64,000 bases of DNA. Source: Stratiolaelaps scimitus. Lineage: Eukaryota; Arthropoda; Arachnida; Mesostigmata; Laelapidae. Each line of letters starts with the position of its first letter. Within the stretch, counting starts at the first letter, position 1. The stretch lies in contig JABWDB010000037.1 in assembly GCA_019614645.1 (NCBI GenBank), positions 682,001-746,000 on the forward strand, in the 5' to 3' direction. Below are positions 44,479 through 55,816 of the stretch, piece by piece. Made by a program: the position numbers and the translations under genes. The notes below the pieces were generated by a model. The model did no database searches. It worked only from the letters and a program-made list of their open reading frames with translations, and was not told the DNA's origin.

Positions 44479-44661
44479 TAAAATCTTCCCAACAAAACCT
44501 TGGAACAACCTTGGAACAATTTTTTGTTAGTGCACCAGAAAGAGCGTTCCTTTAGGGTGACGAGCTATATAAGTGTTTGTTTTTTATATTTGGTAAATGC
44601 TCCAAGGTTGGTGTATGGAGAGTACTTTGACGTCAAGTTTTATTTTTGCTGTTAATATCTT

Positions 44662-44735
44662 TGGATCGAAGGGAACACGTAGGTGCACGGGTTCGATCCC
44701 CATCGTTGTACATTTGCATCTTTTGACAGAAGCGT
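44662..44735 (+). repeat. SINE A partial copy
   Basis: GGGAACACGTAGGTGCACGG GTTCGATCCC carries the B box and matches the SINE A head, followed by ACATTTGCATCTTTTGACAG. Confidence 0.65.
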
Positions 44736-45839
44736 AGACGTCGAGACGCCTGTCAGGGCACCATTTAGAGATCTAACACGCTCATCTTTCCTCATCAAAC
44801 ACCTATTAAATTTTCACATTTATCAATCTAACAAGTAAAGCCTTTTACATTAACATTATTATAATAATACCATTTTACATTACACCTTTATACATTCGAT
44901 TTGTGGACATTTTGTAAGCATACGAAAGTCGATTAGCAGCCAAAATCGAGTAAAAATAATCCATTGGAGTACACTAACCGTGGTGAGCTTTCGACGTTGT
45001 AGCGAGCGGCTCAAACTAGTGCTCCGTAATACTTATTCCATTGCTCGTCGCGAAAATTCTCCCGAGGGCCTTATTGAAAAACAGAGGGCCCCCATTTTAA
45101 GACGATTCACCCACACCTTGCCTCGATTACAACTGACATACCATACAAGCATACAAGCTCACTAACGTTCAAAAGCGCCTCACACGCTGTTCTGGCCTAA
45201 CTTTGACTGTTTCCATTTTGCCTTCACTTGTGATTAATAATAATCTAGTAATACTTTACCTGTCGTCGTCGGAAATCCAAAATATTATCGATTACAGGGT
45301 GCCGATGACAGCATATAAAAACGCAACTCAGGGTCCTTCAGAAAATTATACATTATTATATGCATGGTTTAGTCAAACAATGTAGACGTTCGTGGAGCGT
45401 TCGCTGTGGACGAGACGTTCATTTTTTGGCGGAGTCTTTTCCAGTCCTTCCCCTTGAAAAGGTATCGCGTGAATGGGTTTCGCGTAAAAACTCGCAGACA
45501 GGTGAAGCACGATGGTAGATATTAATCACAGCTAGGAGCCGAATAGCAGGCGTACAGTCTCCATTTTCCATTTGGACGGGCGAGAACGAATGCTGAGCCG
45601 CGTCATTTTTGACGACGCCACCAATGACTGATGATGGTTGGAAGCGTGCCAACAGAACTAATCGCTAATTATCTACCTTAACTAATAGTCGCTAAGTTTG
45701 CGATCTACAGAGGAGAATCATCTCATCTGCGAGACGCACGAATGCCGTGTGAAGTACACAAGTAAAAATCGCTGCAGTAGATATTATGCCGGTCGGTGCA
45801 GCCAACTCAAATCTGTCAAATCAACTCTTATGCATTACT

Positions 45840-45895
45840 CGTTCAGCGAAAGTTTGTGTTGGTGCCATAATACCAACACAAACTTTCGCTGAACG
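45840..45895. repeat. Perfect 24-bp hairpin, 8-nt loop
   Basis: 45840-45863 is exactly complementary to 45872-45895. The 3' arm is followed at once by an AT-dinucleotide tract. Confidence 0.95.
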
Positions 45896-46121
45896 CACAT
45901 ATATATATATATATGTGCGTGTGTGTTAATATTTGTTCGTGTCTAAAATAAATATGATAGTAATATAACTTCTATGGGCGGACACAGTGCACAAAAGTAA
46001 AATGTATGTACTATTTTAGTTTAGGAATGTAAATAAAAGTTCTGAACTGGTAATTGCAAAAAAAGCTCTACACTCTCGGCTATAGTTAATTCCTACTGTA
46101 AACCTATTTCACCACCCTCTG

Positions 46122-46130
46122 TATATATAT

Positions 46131-46186
<56 letters not shown>

Positions 46187-46187
46187 A
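46122..46187. repeat. (AT)n microsatellite, about 65 bp
   Basis: AT dinucleotides with one phase slip at 46140-46142. Confidence 0.95.
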
Positions 46188-46297
46188 TGTGTATGTCAAA
46201 TGCCAAATGCAATAGTAGCATAACGCCACCCGCGTGCTAGTCACAGAAACACAAAACTACAGTAATAATATAATATAACAAGTGATTGAAGGGTGTA

Positions 46298-46486
46298 GAG
46301 CCTGGTGGCCTGCTGGTGCATTCGTGTGCACCATGCAATCGGAGGAGACGAACGTAGACCCACGGGTTCGATTTCCACAATAGCACATTTTCATTTAAAG
46401 GGGTTGTCGGTCTTATGAAGATGCAATGCCGGAAGCAGTTGTACCGTCGAGGTTAAATGTTAGTCTGTGAGTCAGCCTGGAGAATT
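46298..46486 (+). mobile_element. SINE A (tRNA-derived), full length
   Basis: tRNA-like head CTGGTGGCCTGCTGGTGCAT with B box GGGTTCGATTTCC (46363-46375), then a body with TTAAAGGGGTTGTCGGTC and a tail GGTTAAATGTTAGTCTGTGA GTCAG. The same order appears in reverse at 62016-62197, so the unit is about 185 bp. Confidence 0.82.
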
Positions 46487-46542
46487 GATTAGGTGAGTCG
46501 AGGATATCTATTTGGTGGGGTCCCTGCCTTGTATTTGACTCG

Positions 46543-46608
46543 TCGGTGGGCCTTCCTTCACGCGAGCAACTAACGTCGGCGGGTCTTCCTACACGCGAGC
46601 AGCTAAGC
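46543..46608 (+). repeat. 33-bp tandem duplication in an open frame
   Basis: Two 33-bp units differing at a few sites encode LPSREQLTSAG and LPTREQLSKA. The frame is open 46546-46746 on plus, but I recognise no protein. Confidence 0.7.
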
Positions 46609-47609
46609 AAGGCGTTAGCTAAAGAGAAAATACTATCCCTTCCTCCACAGATGGTCATTAGCGGTGCAGTGGATCGTAGCGTCGACCGTCCAAGAATCGG
46701 CTTGGCTGGATATGTCGTAGATCAGCAAGCTGAGTTATTGGGTTAATGCGGCATACACGAATACATATAATGCATGACAACTGGGTGTCGCCATTTAGTA
46801 CACAAATTGAATGTGTCCTATAACTCATTAATCTTACCAAACCTAACCTAACAAATCAAGTTAAGTGGAAATCGTCATATCATACATTCGTTTTAGGGCA
46901 GTGCAGGTGGATGGTATACGACCTACATTTCACGTACGTAGGCTCGCCGTCCAATCAACGCAACCGGTTTGCTCTTATCGACAACCTACACCACATACAC
47001 ACATTGGTCGCAGCAATAAAATATCGGGCGATTCTCCACTGTCAGGAGGCAAAATCCTGAACACAGATGTACGCCAATCGAGTATCTACGAATAGAAGAG
47101 CACATTAGATCATAGAGGGCCGACCCTCTACGAATGAGCGGAGCCGATACACAGGCATCAGTTATGCGTTTAGTGGAGACCTGATAGACAATACAGTACA
47201 ATACAATACAAAGTGTGGTTTACAGACGGAACTCCAACTGTTACATCGCTTTAGTTCCCGTAGAAAGTGATATTAAGTAAAAAGAAATGTCACCGTTCAC
47301 AATACGTCGATAGTGGCACCGTTTGATTATAATTATTCCACAACATAAGTTACACATTCTGAAAAATTATCTACATTTCGACATATTTGAGTTATAGCAA
47401 GTTATAATGGAGTTTCGGAATCTGAACTGTCACAGATCGCTCCTCGGTACACAAACGCGACAGAGTGACGCGCGGGAGTGGTGGTGGTATTTTGATCCTT
47501 GTACGAAATGACATCAAGTGTGCCCAGGTAACAACAACAGAACGAGCAGAATTGTGAATTGAGAGATGCTCACTGGGAATTCCCTATAACTGATGTTCTT
47601 AATGGAGAG

Positions 47610-47905
47610 CACCAATGACAGGGAATCTCCAGTGGTTATAGTCGGAGATTACAATTGTCCTAATATTGTGTGGAAAGGACAATCATATAGGACCTAGACA
47701 ATGCCGTGTGAGACATGCCATTGCCCGAGTATGTGGTCCTAAATCGTTTACAGCAGGTTGCCACTGACCATACTAGGCCAACAAGCGATAACACAGTCAA
47801 CCTCGTTCTTTGCTTCGATCACCCACTAACTGAGGAACATATTAGAATGGTTCCAAGTCCGATTAAAACAAATCGCAAAATAATATTCCTCGGGGCTACA
47901 GGGTG
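47610..47905 (+). mobile_element. LINE endonuclease fragment (Jockey/CR1-like)
   Basis: VVIVGDYNCPNIVWKG at 47632-47679 is the GDFNxPxxxW block of APE-type endonucleases with the metal-ligand Asp kept. After a frame change, LPEYVVLNRLQQVATDHTRP and TVNLVLCFDHPLTEEHIRMV follow, matching the usual LTQxVxxPTR...LDLVLT...VxxxPPLG continuation. A dead fragment. Confidence 0.75.
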
Positions 47906-47999
47906 TGAACTCAGTTGGTGACCAATCATTGTATTAATGAAGTGATCGTGTTGATGGTAATTTTCTGATTACCCAAATTAATAATAATAATAATAACAA

Positions 48000-49690
48000 T
48001 GCTTCTCGAAACCACATTACTGTCGCTTTGATCTGTCAAGTGAATTTTTCAGCAAAAAACAACTCAAAATTGAACAATAACAACTAGCGATTAGTCCAAC
48101 GTCAGTCTATTGTTACAGCCAACGACATTGGGTGAATGTGGGCGACAGGTTTGCCTTGAGTGAACCAACGATTTGACATTGAAGGTCATGACACAAGAAC
48201 AGGAACTTTGTCACCTGAGAGCTTTGAGGAGGGTAACGCGCGAATGGTCTTACGATCACAACGGCGAGTGAGGCTTTTGACCAAAGTGGGCATTGGAGCG
48301 TGCAAGAGAACTTTGGCAAACCCTCGAAGTAGGCGGTAGCATCACATGGTTGCAAAAAATGCGCTTCATGATCAAATTCGACGCATAGTTAGTCTCTCAT
48401 GGACGTGAGTCTGACCAAGATGTAAATGTGGCAATGAAATTATACATAATTTTCCTGAAAAACCACTCAGTAACGGTCCAGTTGAAACAATATGGTTGCA
48501 GAGTTCAATTATCGTACGAGTTCACCTTATACTTAAGCCTCTTACGACATGTACAACAAGCGTTGCCTAGTGTACCCAATTTGATCTTAAGTCTTCATAA
48601 TATCAGAAATAAGCTAAGGGTCACGTCTTGTCTCCCTGACCCTTTTTTCTCTCTACCTGAAATATGCTGATAACTCAGACATATGTCTATTTCGCTTATC
48701 ATGGATGTGTACATTGGGCTCTCAATAATAAGTTAACGTTATCCATAAAGTTCTTGTTAACGTTGCCTAGGTAGGCCTCGTCAAACACCGTGCACGTTTA
48801 ATTAAGGTTCACTCAGTTACGCTAGCGACGATGTCTACAAATACTTGTGACCATGAGTGGTGACCAAACGAACCACAGTGGAAATAAATGACGATTTGCT
48901 TCACCTTCAATATAATTTATTATTTTCATTTTTCCATCTTTTCCTTTACGACTAAACGCCTTTAGTAGTTTAGCGCCGCATAGCTTTCGCCCGCATAGTA
49001 ACCTACCATCTGCTTCAAACTCAACATATATCTCGCTACGATCCTATGCTGCAAAGACCTCGACCCGAACCATAGGGTCGGTCATCTGGATGTCTATTCC
49101 CATCCACGTTAACTGTTCTACTTATACCTTCTCAATTACACCCTACAAAATTAATATCTGTTCTACATTCCCCCCCAATGCTTGACGCTCCTTAACATTG
49201 CCATATGGTATTTCGGACATTGACGTCAATCCTTGCTGACACAGAATAAATTTTTAGAATAAATTCACTCCGCTTCCAACACGAACTGCTGCATGGCCAG
49301 CTTCTCCCCGGTACTGCACCGTATGACCTTGAGCAATTCACCCCGTGCGGTTTCTCTACCATAGTATTACGGATCCCTGGCCGTTTTCAGCACAGCCACA
49401 GTAATGTGACACTGTCATCTTCAGCGGGGTCACCGTTTCAGGCGAAAATCACACATTTAACCTCAACAGCAATTGAATTATTATTGCAACATATCCCAAC
49501 AGTAATATAGATATTATTCAAAGATACTTTACCGGCTTAACATAGCGAACTTTATAATACTTTTTCTCACTAGATGATAATTCTAGGCAAACGAACGGCG
49601 GCGATTAATTTGAATTAGTCCCAGAAAGAAAAACAATATCAAATATATACAACACAGTTCTATCGAAATATCACCTTGGCATCTTTACCT
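48000..49690. other. AT-rich non-coding stretch
   Basis: No gene or repeat recognised with confidence. Confidence 0.5.
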
Positions 49691-49764
49691 GATGTCTCAG
49701 CCAATGCCCTCTTCTCACAAAAAAACCAACCTTGCTAGACACTATACCATAAGTTTATACGTTT

Positions 49765-49798
<34 letters not shown>

Positions 49799-49800
49799 TA

Positions 49801-49810
49801 CTGTTTGCCT

Positions 49811-49853
<43 letters not shown>

Positions 49854-50143
49854 AGGCAAACACTACCATATTACAAACAGAACCACTTCTATCAAATGCA
49901 AACGATCAAGCTATATATTTTGTTTTTTCCAGCTGACCCTCAGCTGTTCCCCTATCTGACAGGCCTCAGCTCTTAACCTTTTAGGTATTACTATGAGGAC
50001 CTGTCGGGGCCACCTTTGCTTATTCTCTTCCTTACTCGTACCTGGCAAGATCAAGCTATATATATATATATATATATATATAGCTTGATCGTTTGCATTT
50101 GATAGAAGTGGTTCTGTTTGTAATATGCTACTGTTTGCCTCTT
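49801..50143. repeat. Palindromic cluster: 63-bp inverted arms around (AT)n, interrupted by a retroposon
   Basis: 49851-49913 is the reverse complement of 50081-50143 with two mismatches. A short third copy of the arm end lies at 49801-49813, facing the left arm across a 38-bp (TA)n (49814-49851). Family C copy 5 sits between the long arms. Confidence 0.92.
49919..50048 (-). mobile_element. Family C retroposon, copy 5 (130 bp, longest), 15-bp TSD
   Basis: The duplication GATCAAGCTATATAT at 49904-49918 and 50049-50063 delimits the insertion. In element sense it begins TTGCCAGGTACGAGTAAGGA, then the shared core, then an A-rich tail. This 5' end, longer than in the other copies, may be close to the true start. 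Confidence 0.93.
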
Positions 50144-51093
50144 TACATATTTTACTATACGTGCACTATACAACTTAAATGTCTGTGGCCATAGTTAAAT
50201 GTCTGTGTAATTGAATACACTTAAACTATGGCCAATGCCTCTCTTTGTCTATTGACCATGGAGATGCTCTTAGAGGTCCATGGTTCGGAACTACTTTCGA
50301 ATTACTTGTATGCTGTACCTCAAGGTTCCATTATGGAAGTATTGTATACAATATTGCTAGATAGCGATATGATTTGTTTTTAACTCAAGTTTAAATTTAA
50401 GTTCCACGTGAAGGAGCCGTGACACTCTCTAAGAAGAATATATTTTTTATCCTCTTAGTTCGGGCCACTGTTTCAGAACAGACTGTTAGGTCACTCCCCC
50501 AGGGGTATTCGGACGAACGTCTACGAAGTTACCAATGAAGCACGCCGCCCTGTTGGAATCTCTTGTACAGTCTTATATAAGCGGTAACTATTGAGGACTA
50601 TAGAGGGCAAGGGACACAAACCTTGTGGAGGACCACATCGTTCACTGAATAAATCTACACTGGACCCTTTCGAATGCCTCAATGTGCTTTCTTTAAGTAT
50701 GATCAGTTACTGTCAAATAGATACTGTTCGACAAACTGCCGAACAGTAAGTCTATTTCGGAATGACGAGGCTCTTATATATAATAGATATAATACAATAC
50801 AATGACACCGTTTACTCTAAGCGGTATGTCACCTCGCAGAGACCACACCTGCTATCATACTGGATATAAAATTCCGAATTTTTCACAATTAAATACCAAA
50901 ATATTGCACCAATTAGTATTATTGTATTGAATTAATTATGATTTCCATCCACGTGACCCACAAACACACCCGTTTTGATTTTATTTATCTATTTTGATAA
51001 ATTATGCGTGTTCTATCTCCCACATCTGGGTTCTCTATCTGCCTGTGTTTCAACTAAGTTGCTTTCAATGCGTTGCTTTCGACTAAGTTAACT

Positions 51094-51214
51094 TTTTTTT
51101 TTTGAGCTGACCCTCAGCTGTTCCCCTATCTGACAGGCTTCAGCTCTTAACCTTTAGGTATTACTATGAGGACCTGACGGGGCCTCATAGAAATAGTTTT
51201 CGACTTTTTTTTTT
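51094..51214 (-). mobile_element. Family C retroposon, copy 6, with 16-bp TSD
   Basis: TTCGACTAAGTTAACT at 51078-51093 and 51215-51230 flanks a 121-bp insertion. The element's 5' end is replaced by a short unrelated piece containing a second homopolymer run. Confidence 0.92.
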
Positions 51215-52890
51215 TTCGACTAAGTTAACTAGTTCTATCGAAGGGTGTCGATAATAAGCTTAATTTGCGACATTTCTGCTAGTAGATTTGCACAGTATGA
51301 AAATTTGGCAAATCTTCCATATTCGAACATCGTGGAAAACGAACTTGTGTCTCTGGAATATAATCGAATTTTCATTCAAGGTCTCCTTCGAAACACTCAC
51401 CTACGATAACCACCACATCACGAATGCAGACTCTTCCTTCGCGGCTTCTTTCTGTGTTCCCCTACCACAAAGGGGTAAACTTGGAACAGTTCTTTTCTAG
51501 GGGAAAAGTTCCCAAGTGCTTTTCATACACCACCTATATACTGAGGAAGTCACCACTTGTTGTCAGCAGGTAGAAATATATGTTAAAAAGCGCCACCTAA
51601 TAAGCCCGAAATGTATTTTGCATTTGTTTTGTTGGAAGGAAATGGGCACCTAGTTCCCCTACCCGACTTTCCTTGGTACTACTTGAGTTGTTTTTTGTCC
51701 GCATAATTTTTGTGTAATTCAGTGTACATCTACGCGGTGCTCAGTTCACGCGCGCTTGTTAGACTTACATATGTAGACTTCCCAAACGGTGCCTAGGTCT
51801 GCCATCGAAGTAAGACACCTGAAGGCCGGCTATGATGAAAAGACTTCCTCATTAGGTCCGTTGAGCTGCGCGGTCATGTTGCGGCACAAAACGACCATAT
51901 TTTCAAGGTTAAAGCAATGGCACAGAAGGAATAGAATAGTAATGAGCCGACCTCTATCCACAGATAGCCGTAAAGATGTCGAGATACGTATTTCCAGTAG
52001 GAACGTAGGGAAAAATATCCGTTCTTGTCGTGTCCAGACTGAGCCGTCCTTGGACAAACCATCGTTGTGGATTTAATGGATTGCCATGGACACTATGAGC
52101 GAAATAACCTTTAAGGTTATATTTTATTTATTTACTATTGTGTTATTCTCAATCCCTCCCGATTTAATTGCACGATTGCCGCGGAAAATCCCCATTTGAA
52201 CAAAATACAACCAACTGTTCTGAATCGCAACGAGAAATGCTTTGTTAGAACTATTTGGTTGCGTGCATACGAACAAACGTACATCTTTAATATGTCATTG
52301 GCACAGTGTGTGGTATTATGAGGCAACCTTAATTACCATTGAAAAGAGTCATTAGGTTAATGATAAGGGCCTGTCGAGACCTGTGCCACTTGTGGAAAGC
52401 ATTAGTGCTATTTCCTACGCTCAGTCTCCTCCTCTCATAGGCTTTCGCTTTTCATTTTTCATATGATAAATGAGCATTAATGCACCCTCGTTCCCATTGT
52501 ACTGCTGAATCATTGTAGACAGCCAGACAAGATGGACAATGTAATAGATTTAAATCAGGCAGCAGGATACAAGCGGGAAAGCTGATGCTGCTCCTCTGTG
52601 ATAGTCCCCTTTATATTTTATGAAGGAAATGCAGACCTAACCTATACTACAGTGGCAAATTCTTGTAGTAGTGCAGTATTGGGCACTTTTTCATCGACGT
52701 CACCCCCCCCCCCGCACCGGATCGTGCGTTTGAAGAAAATGTCCTCCTCTACAGAAATACAAAGCATTAGTAATAGTCGTCGTGTTGTAGTATGTGCGGT
52801 GCAGTGGGTAGCCGAATTTGCTCCAGAGACTTATGACAAGAGATTTTAGACGAAATACCATATATAAAACCAAGTAAGAGGTTTTCGGGG

Positions 52891-52994
52891 ACAAGCCTGG
52901 TAGCGTGGTGCATTCGTGTGCGCTTTGCAATCGGAGGAGACACGTAGGTGCACGGGCTCGACTCTCACATTTGCAGTGGGGGGCTCGTCTTACA
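52891..52994 (+). mobile_element. SINE A, 5' half
   Basis: CCTGGTAGCGTGGTGCATTC (A-box region) and GGTGCACGGGCTCGACTC (B box) followed by CTCACATTTGCAG match SINE A. The 3' body is lost after CTCGTCTTAC. Confidence 0.8.
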
Positions 52995-53605
52995 AAGCAA
53001 TGTAAAAGCAATTTTGTAGATGTTAAGCGTTGGTTCAGAGGCAGCCAGAAAAGAAGAGGTTTTCAGGGATACGATATAACAGGATGGGTGATGTCGTGAT
53101 CTCTTCGTACTACATTACCGAGGTTATGATCTTTGCTTATGTCTGGGAGCTTGTTTGCACACATCTGTGACTTCTAAGTCTAAAATCTGCTTCAAGCATC
53201 CGGTGTAGGTAAAATGTGATAGGTTTCTTTAATAAACCGCATGAAACAGCCAACTGGGGAATTCAAGAACTTGTCTGAATCAAAAAATCAGAAGGATGAG
53301 CTCAGTGACATGCGGCTACGTTCCGTGGCTAATTTATGCTCATGAGTCTGTCAGCAACCTCCACTCTGTGCAACCGTTGCAATTAATCACGTCAGCATTG
53401 GTATAAAATGCTGGGTTCTCTTACTGAAATGCTATCCCAAATGCACAACTGGTTTTTCCACAAACAGTGATGTTCATTTTCAAATTTTCATTTTGAGTTT
53501 TGATGTTAATTGAGATAATTGTGGTAAAATGAATATTTCGATAGGATGTTTTCACTTGTGGATAGAGGGTGTTGTAGCCGTCGTAGAGATTATTTGAATA
53601 TATAT

Positions 53606-53698
53606 CTAGAGGACAATGTGCCGATGGAACATCGTCACTCAGTGGCTTGCGCTTGTAACAATTCCAGTTGGAAACCTCAAGCCAGATAAATCACCAAA
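53606..53698 (+). repeat. Direct repeat G, copy 1, coding-like
   Basis: One frame reads EDNVPMEHRHSVACACNNSS then WKPQAR-stop. The related copy 735 bp downstream reads MEYRHSVACACNKVSCK. Differences in the first twelve codons are mostly synonymous. The protein is not recognised. Confidence 0.55.
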
Positions 53699-54285
53699 TG
53701 TCGTCCATCTCTGCTTGAATGCATTCCACATTTTGGGTCATAGATCCAAAGGCCTGGTTTAGACCAGCTCGTCTTGAATCGTGGCATCTGTCAATTTAGT
53801 CGTTCTCAGGATTTTGTCGACTTTCGGTGTGTTTCCCTCGGTGGCGATATCTCGATTATAGCGGAATTCGTTGAATTTGGCAAATGCTATCATGATGTTC
53901 ACATGCAATGCTGTTTAATTCCTCTCGAGACTATTTCGGCGCTTACATTGAACTGTCGGTCCTCTGATACACAGTTGTCGCGGGGTCTTTTCAAATCATG
54001 GTTGCAGTACGTTTTTTCTACATTGATAACCTTCTTCTGATCCTCACTTGCAAGTGAGCCCCCAGCAATACCCAGCAGCTTTAACTTCCTGAAGGCAACA
54101 TCCCATGCGCATGTCCTCACCCTGAGAGAGATCTCTGTCATGGTCTATCATGACAGAAACTTGCTATCAATACGACCTTAACCTCAAATCTGTTCTCACG
54201 ATAGGCGACCTTCCCTGTTGGCATTTTCCGCGACGAATTATGACCCTTCGGTCATAATTCACTTAGAAACGCCTTTCGCGAACGT

Positions 54286-54308
54286 ACACGCACACACACA
54301 CACACACA
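54286..54308. repeat. (AC)n microsatellite
   Basis: About 22 bp of CA dinucleotides. Confidence 0.9.
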
Positions 54309-54321
54309 TAGGCGCACCTGA

Positions 54322-54477
54322 ATGAGCTGTTTTCGTGCTGATAACGCTCAAGACGATGAACTGATGGAATATCGTCATTCAGTGGCCTGTGCTTGTAACA
54401 AAGTCAGTTGCAAAAGCCTATCCAGTGGATCACCAACTGAACCATTCTTAGCTCAGAAAGTAGATACACTAGAGTGA
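54322..54477 (+). other. Small Cys-containing ORF (51 codons), direct repeat G copy 2, unassigned
   Basis: ATG at 54322 gives MSCFRADNAQDDELMEYRHS then VACACNKVSCKSLSSGS, stop at 54475. The middle matches copy 1 (53606-53698). It could be an exon-like fragment of a duplicated host gene or part of a repeat. No known family recognised. Confidence 0.3.
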
Positions 54478-55160
54478 ACGGCAACTCCGAAAGAGTTGAA
54501 GGCTTAGAACCTTCTGGTGATTACAAATGACAACCCATAACCCACAATATTCCCACCGCATTCTTGAATACCACTTAAGCCCACTGATGTTAATGAGTAC
54601 AACGAAGCACTAATCATCATCAGTGTGTTTCCAGACAGCAAGGTCCCGTAATGCAACTTCACCCATGTTATCCTGCTGTCATTAACTTCGTTCTTCCACA
54701 TTAGTTTTTATCGGTTACATGTATATCAACATATTCTCAGAGATCTCTTTTTAGCCTTGCGTGATATTAACTTTCGAGCTTTTTACTGTCTCTAAATATA
54801 TAATATATTTTTAAACAATACATTTCTAAAAAGGCTTATGCATAAATGTTGTGTTGCATTTTTTGTTCTGTTTTCTTGTTCATGTTTAGTATCATTTCGG
54901 TGCTGTTATTCCATATACATATACGAGGAAACGAATTGTTATGCGCTCCTATCTATCAAAATGCTAAGCGTGAACTTACAACCTACTCGAACGCATAAGT
55001 ATCGTGCATAATTTGTTTTAACTGAGTTGAGCTTGTAAGTATGAAATGAACTCCTAATGAGTGGATCACGAAACAAGTTCCGGCTCGCTTCCTTTCGGTG
55101 CTAGGTATCTTATTCGATAGTGTCACGCGCACTACCCTTCGATTATTTTTATTTCCAAAA

Positions 55161-55162
<2 letters not shown>

Positions 55163-55196
<34 letters not shown>
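55163..55196. repeat. (AT)n microsatellite
   Basis: 34 bp of AT dinucleotides. Confidence 0.95.
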
Positions 55197-55203
<7 letters not shown>

Positions 55204-55223
55204 AGAAGGCAAATGCCGATTTT

Positions 55224-55262
55224 AGCTAGGGGAACAGCTGAGGCTCAGCTCGAAAAAAACAG
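55224..55262 (+). repeat. Family C retroposon, 3' end only
   Basis: TAGGGGAACAGCTGAGGCTC AGCTCG and an A-run match the last ~35 bp of the element in plus orientation. A severe 5' truncation. Confidence 0.7.
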
Positions 55263-55475
55263 TTGCCATTGATTGTGTTCTATCGGACATTTCGTCAGCA
55301 TAAAGGTGACTTGAACAGTTAGTGTCTGTCGCTGTAATGTGAATGGCGACGTATGGCTTTGAACCCGACGTACAAAGACGAAGTCAAGCCGGATCGTGTT
55401 CTGCAAATGCATCTCGATAGAGCTCTTGCAAAGCTTAGTCTTTTGTTGTTAGAGGGCCAATACATTATGCAGACC

Positions 55476-55760
55476 AGACTTCACATTTGCGGTATTCATC
55501 TGATACTGTGGTACTCTCACCCACTAAAATCCTGGACTTCTTCGACTTGGGCCAATTTTGTATTATTTCAGACTAAGGCTTGCAGGGCGGGCAGCTCATG
55601 GATTAGTCCATCCACGCCCGGGTCCATCCTCTCACTCGCGTAGAGCAGGGCGGGGGAGAGCTCGCAAAGGCTCCGAGGAGCCACCGCGTCGTTGTCTTCT
55701 TCGTCCTTCGATCTTCTTCGCTCGTATCACCTCCTCAACGTGCGGCGTGTGCGGCTCAAC
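55476..55760 (-). mobile_element. Repeat E, copy 3, with GC-rich 5' extension
   Basis: 55476-55573 aligns with copies 1 and 2 of repeat E, and the next TTGCAGGG segment also matches the flank of copy 2. The GC-rich continuation to 55760 reads, on minus, VEPHTPHVEEVIRAKKIEGR RRQRRGG, a basic segment that could be LINE ORF1. Confidence 0.5.
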
Positions 55761-55816
55761 TGCGGCGGCCCTTCTCATGGAGCATTGTCATCACCATGAG
55801 AAGGGCCGCCGCAGTT
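55758..55816. repeat. Perfect 23-bp GC-rich hairpin, 13-nt loop
   Basis: 55758-55780 is exactly complementary to 55794-55816, at the edge of the GC-rich repeat E extension. Confidence 0.95.

Noticed and set aside
45419..45652. 77-codon minus-strand ORF
   Set aside because: GC-richer than flanks, but no recognisable domain or splice context.
50309..50372. YAVPQGSIMEVLYTILLDSD, possibly an RT block B
   Set aside because: Only about 20 residues match loosely and the flanks show no RT sequence; not strong enough.
53606..54440. The ~85-bp direct repeats as LTRs of a small element
   Set aside because: No TG...CA ends, primer-binding site or TSD; conservation looks like coding sequence instead.
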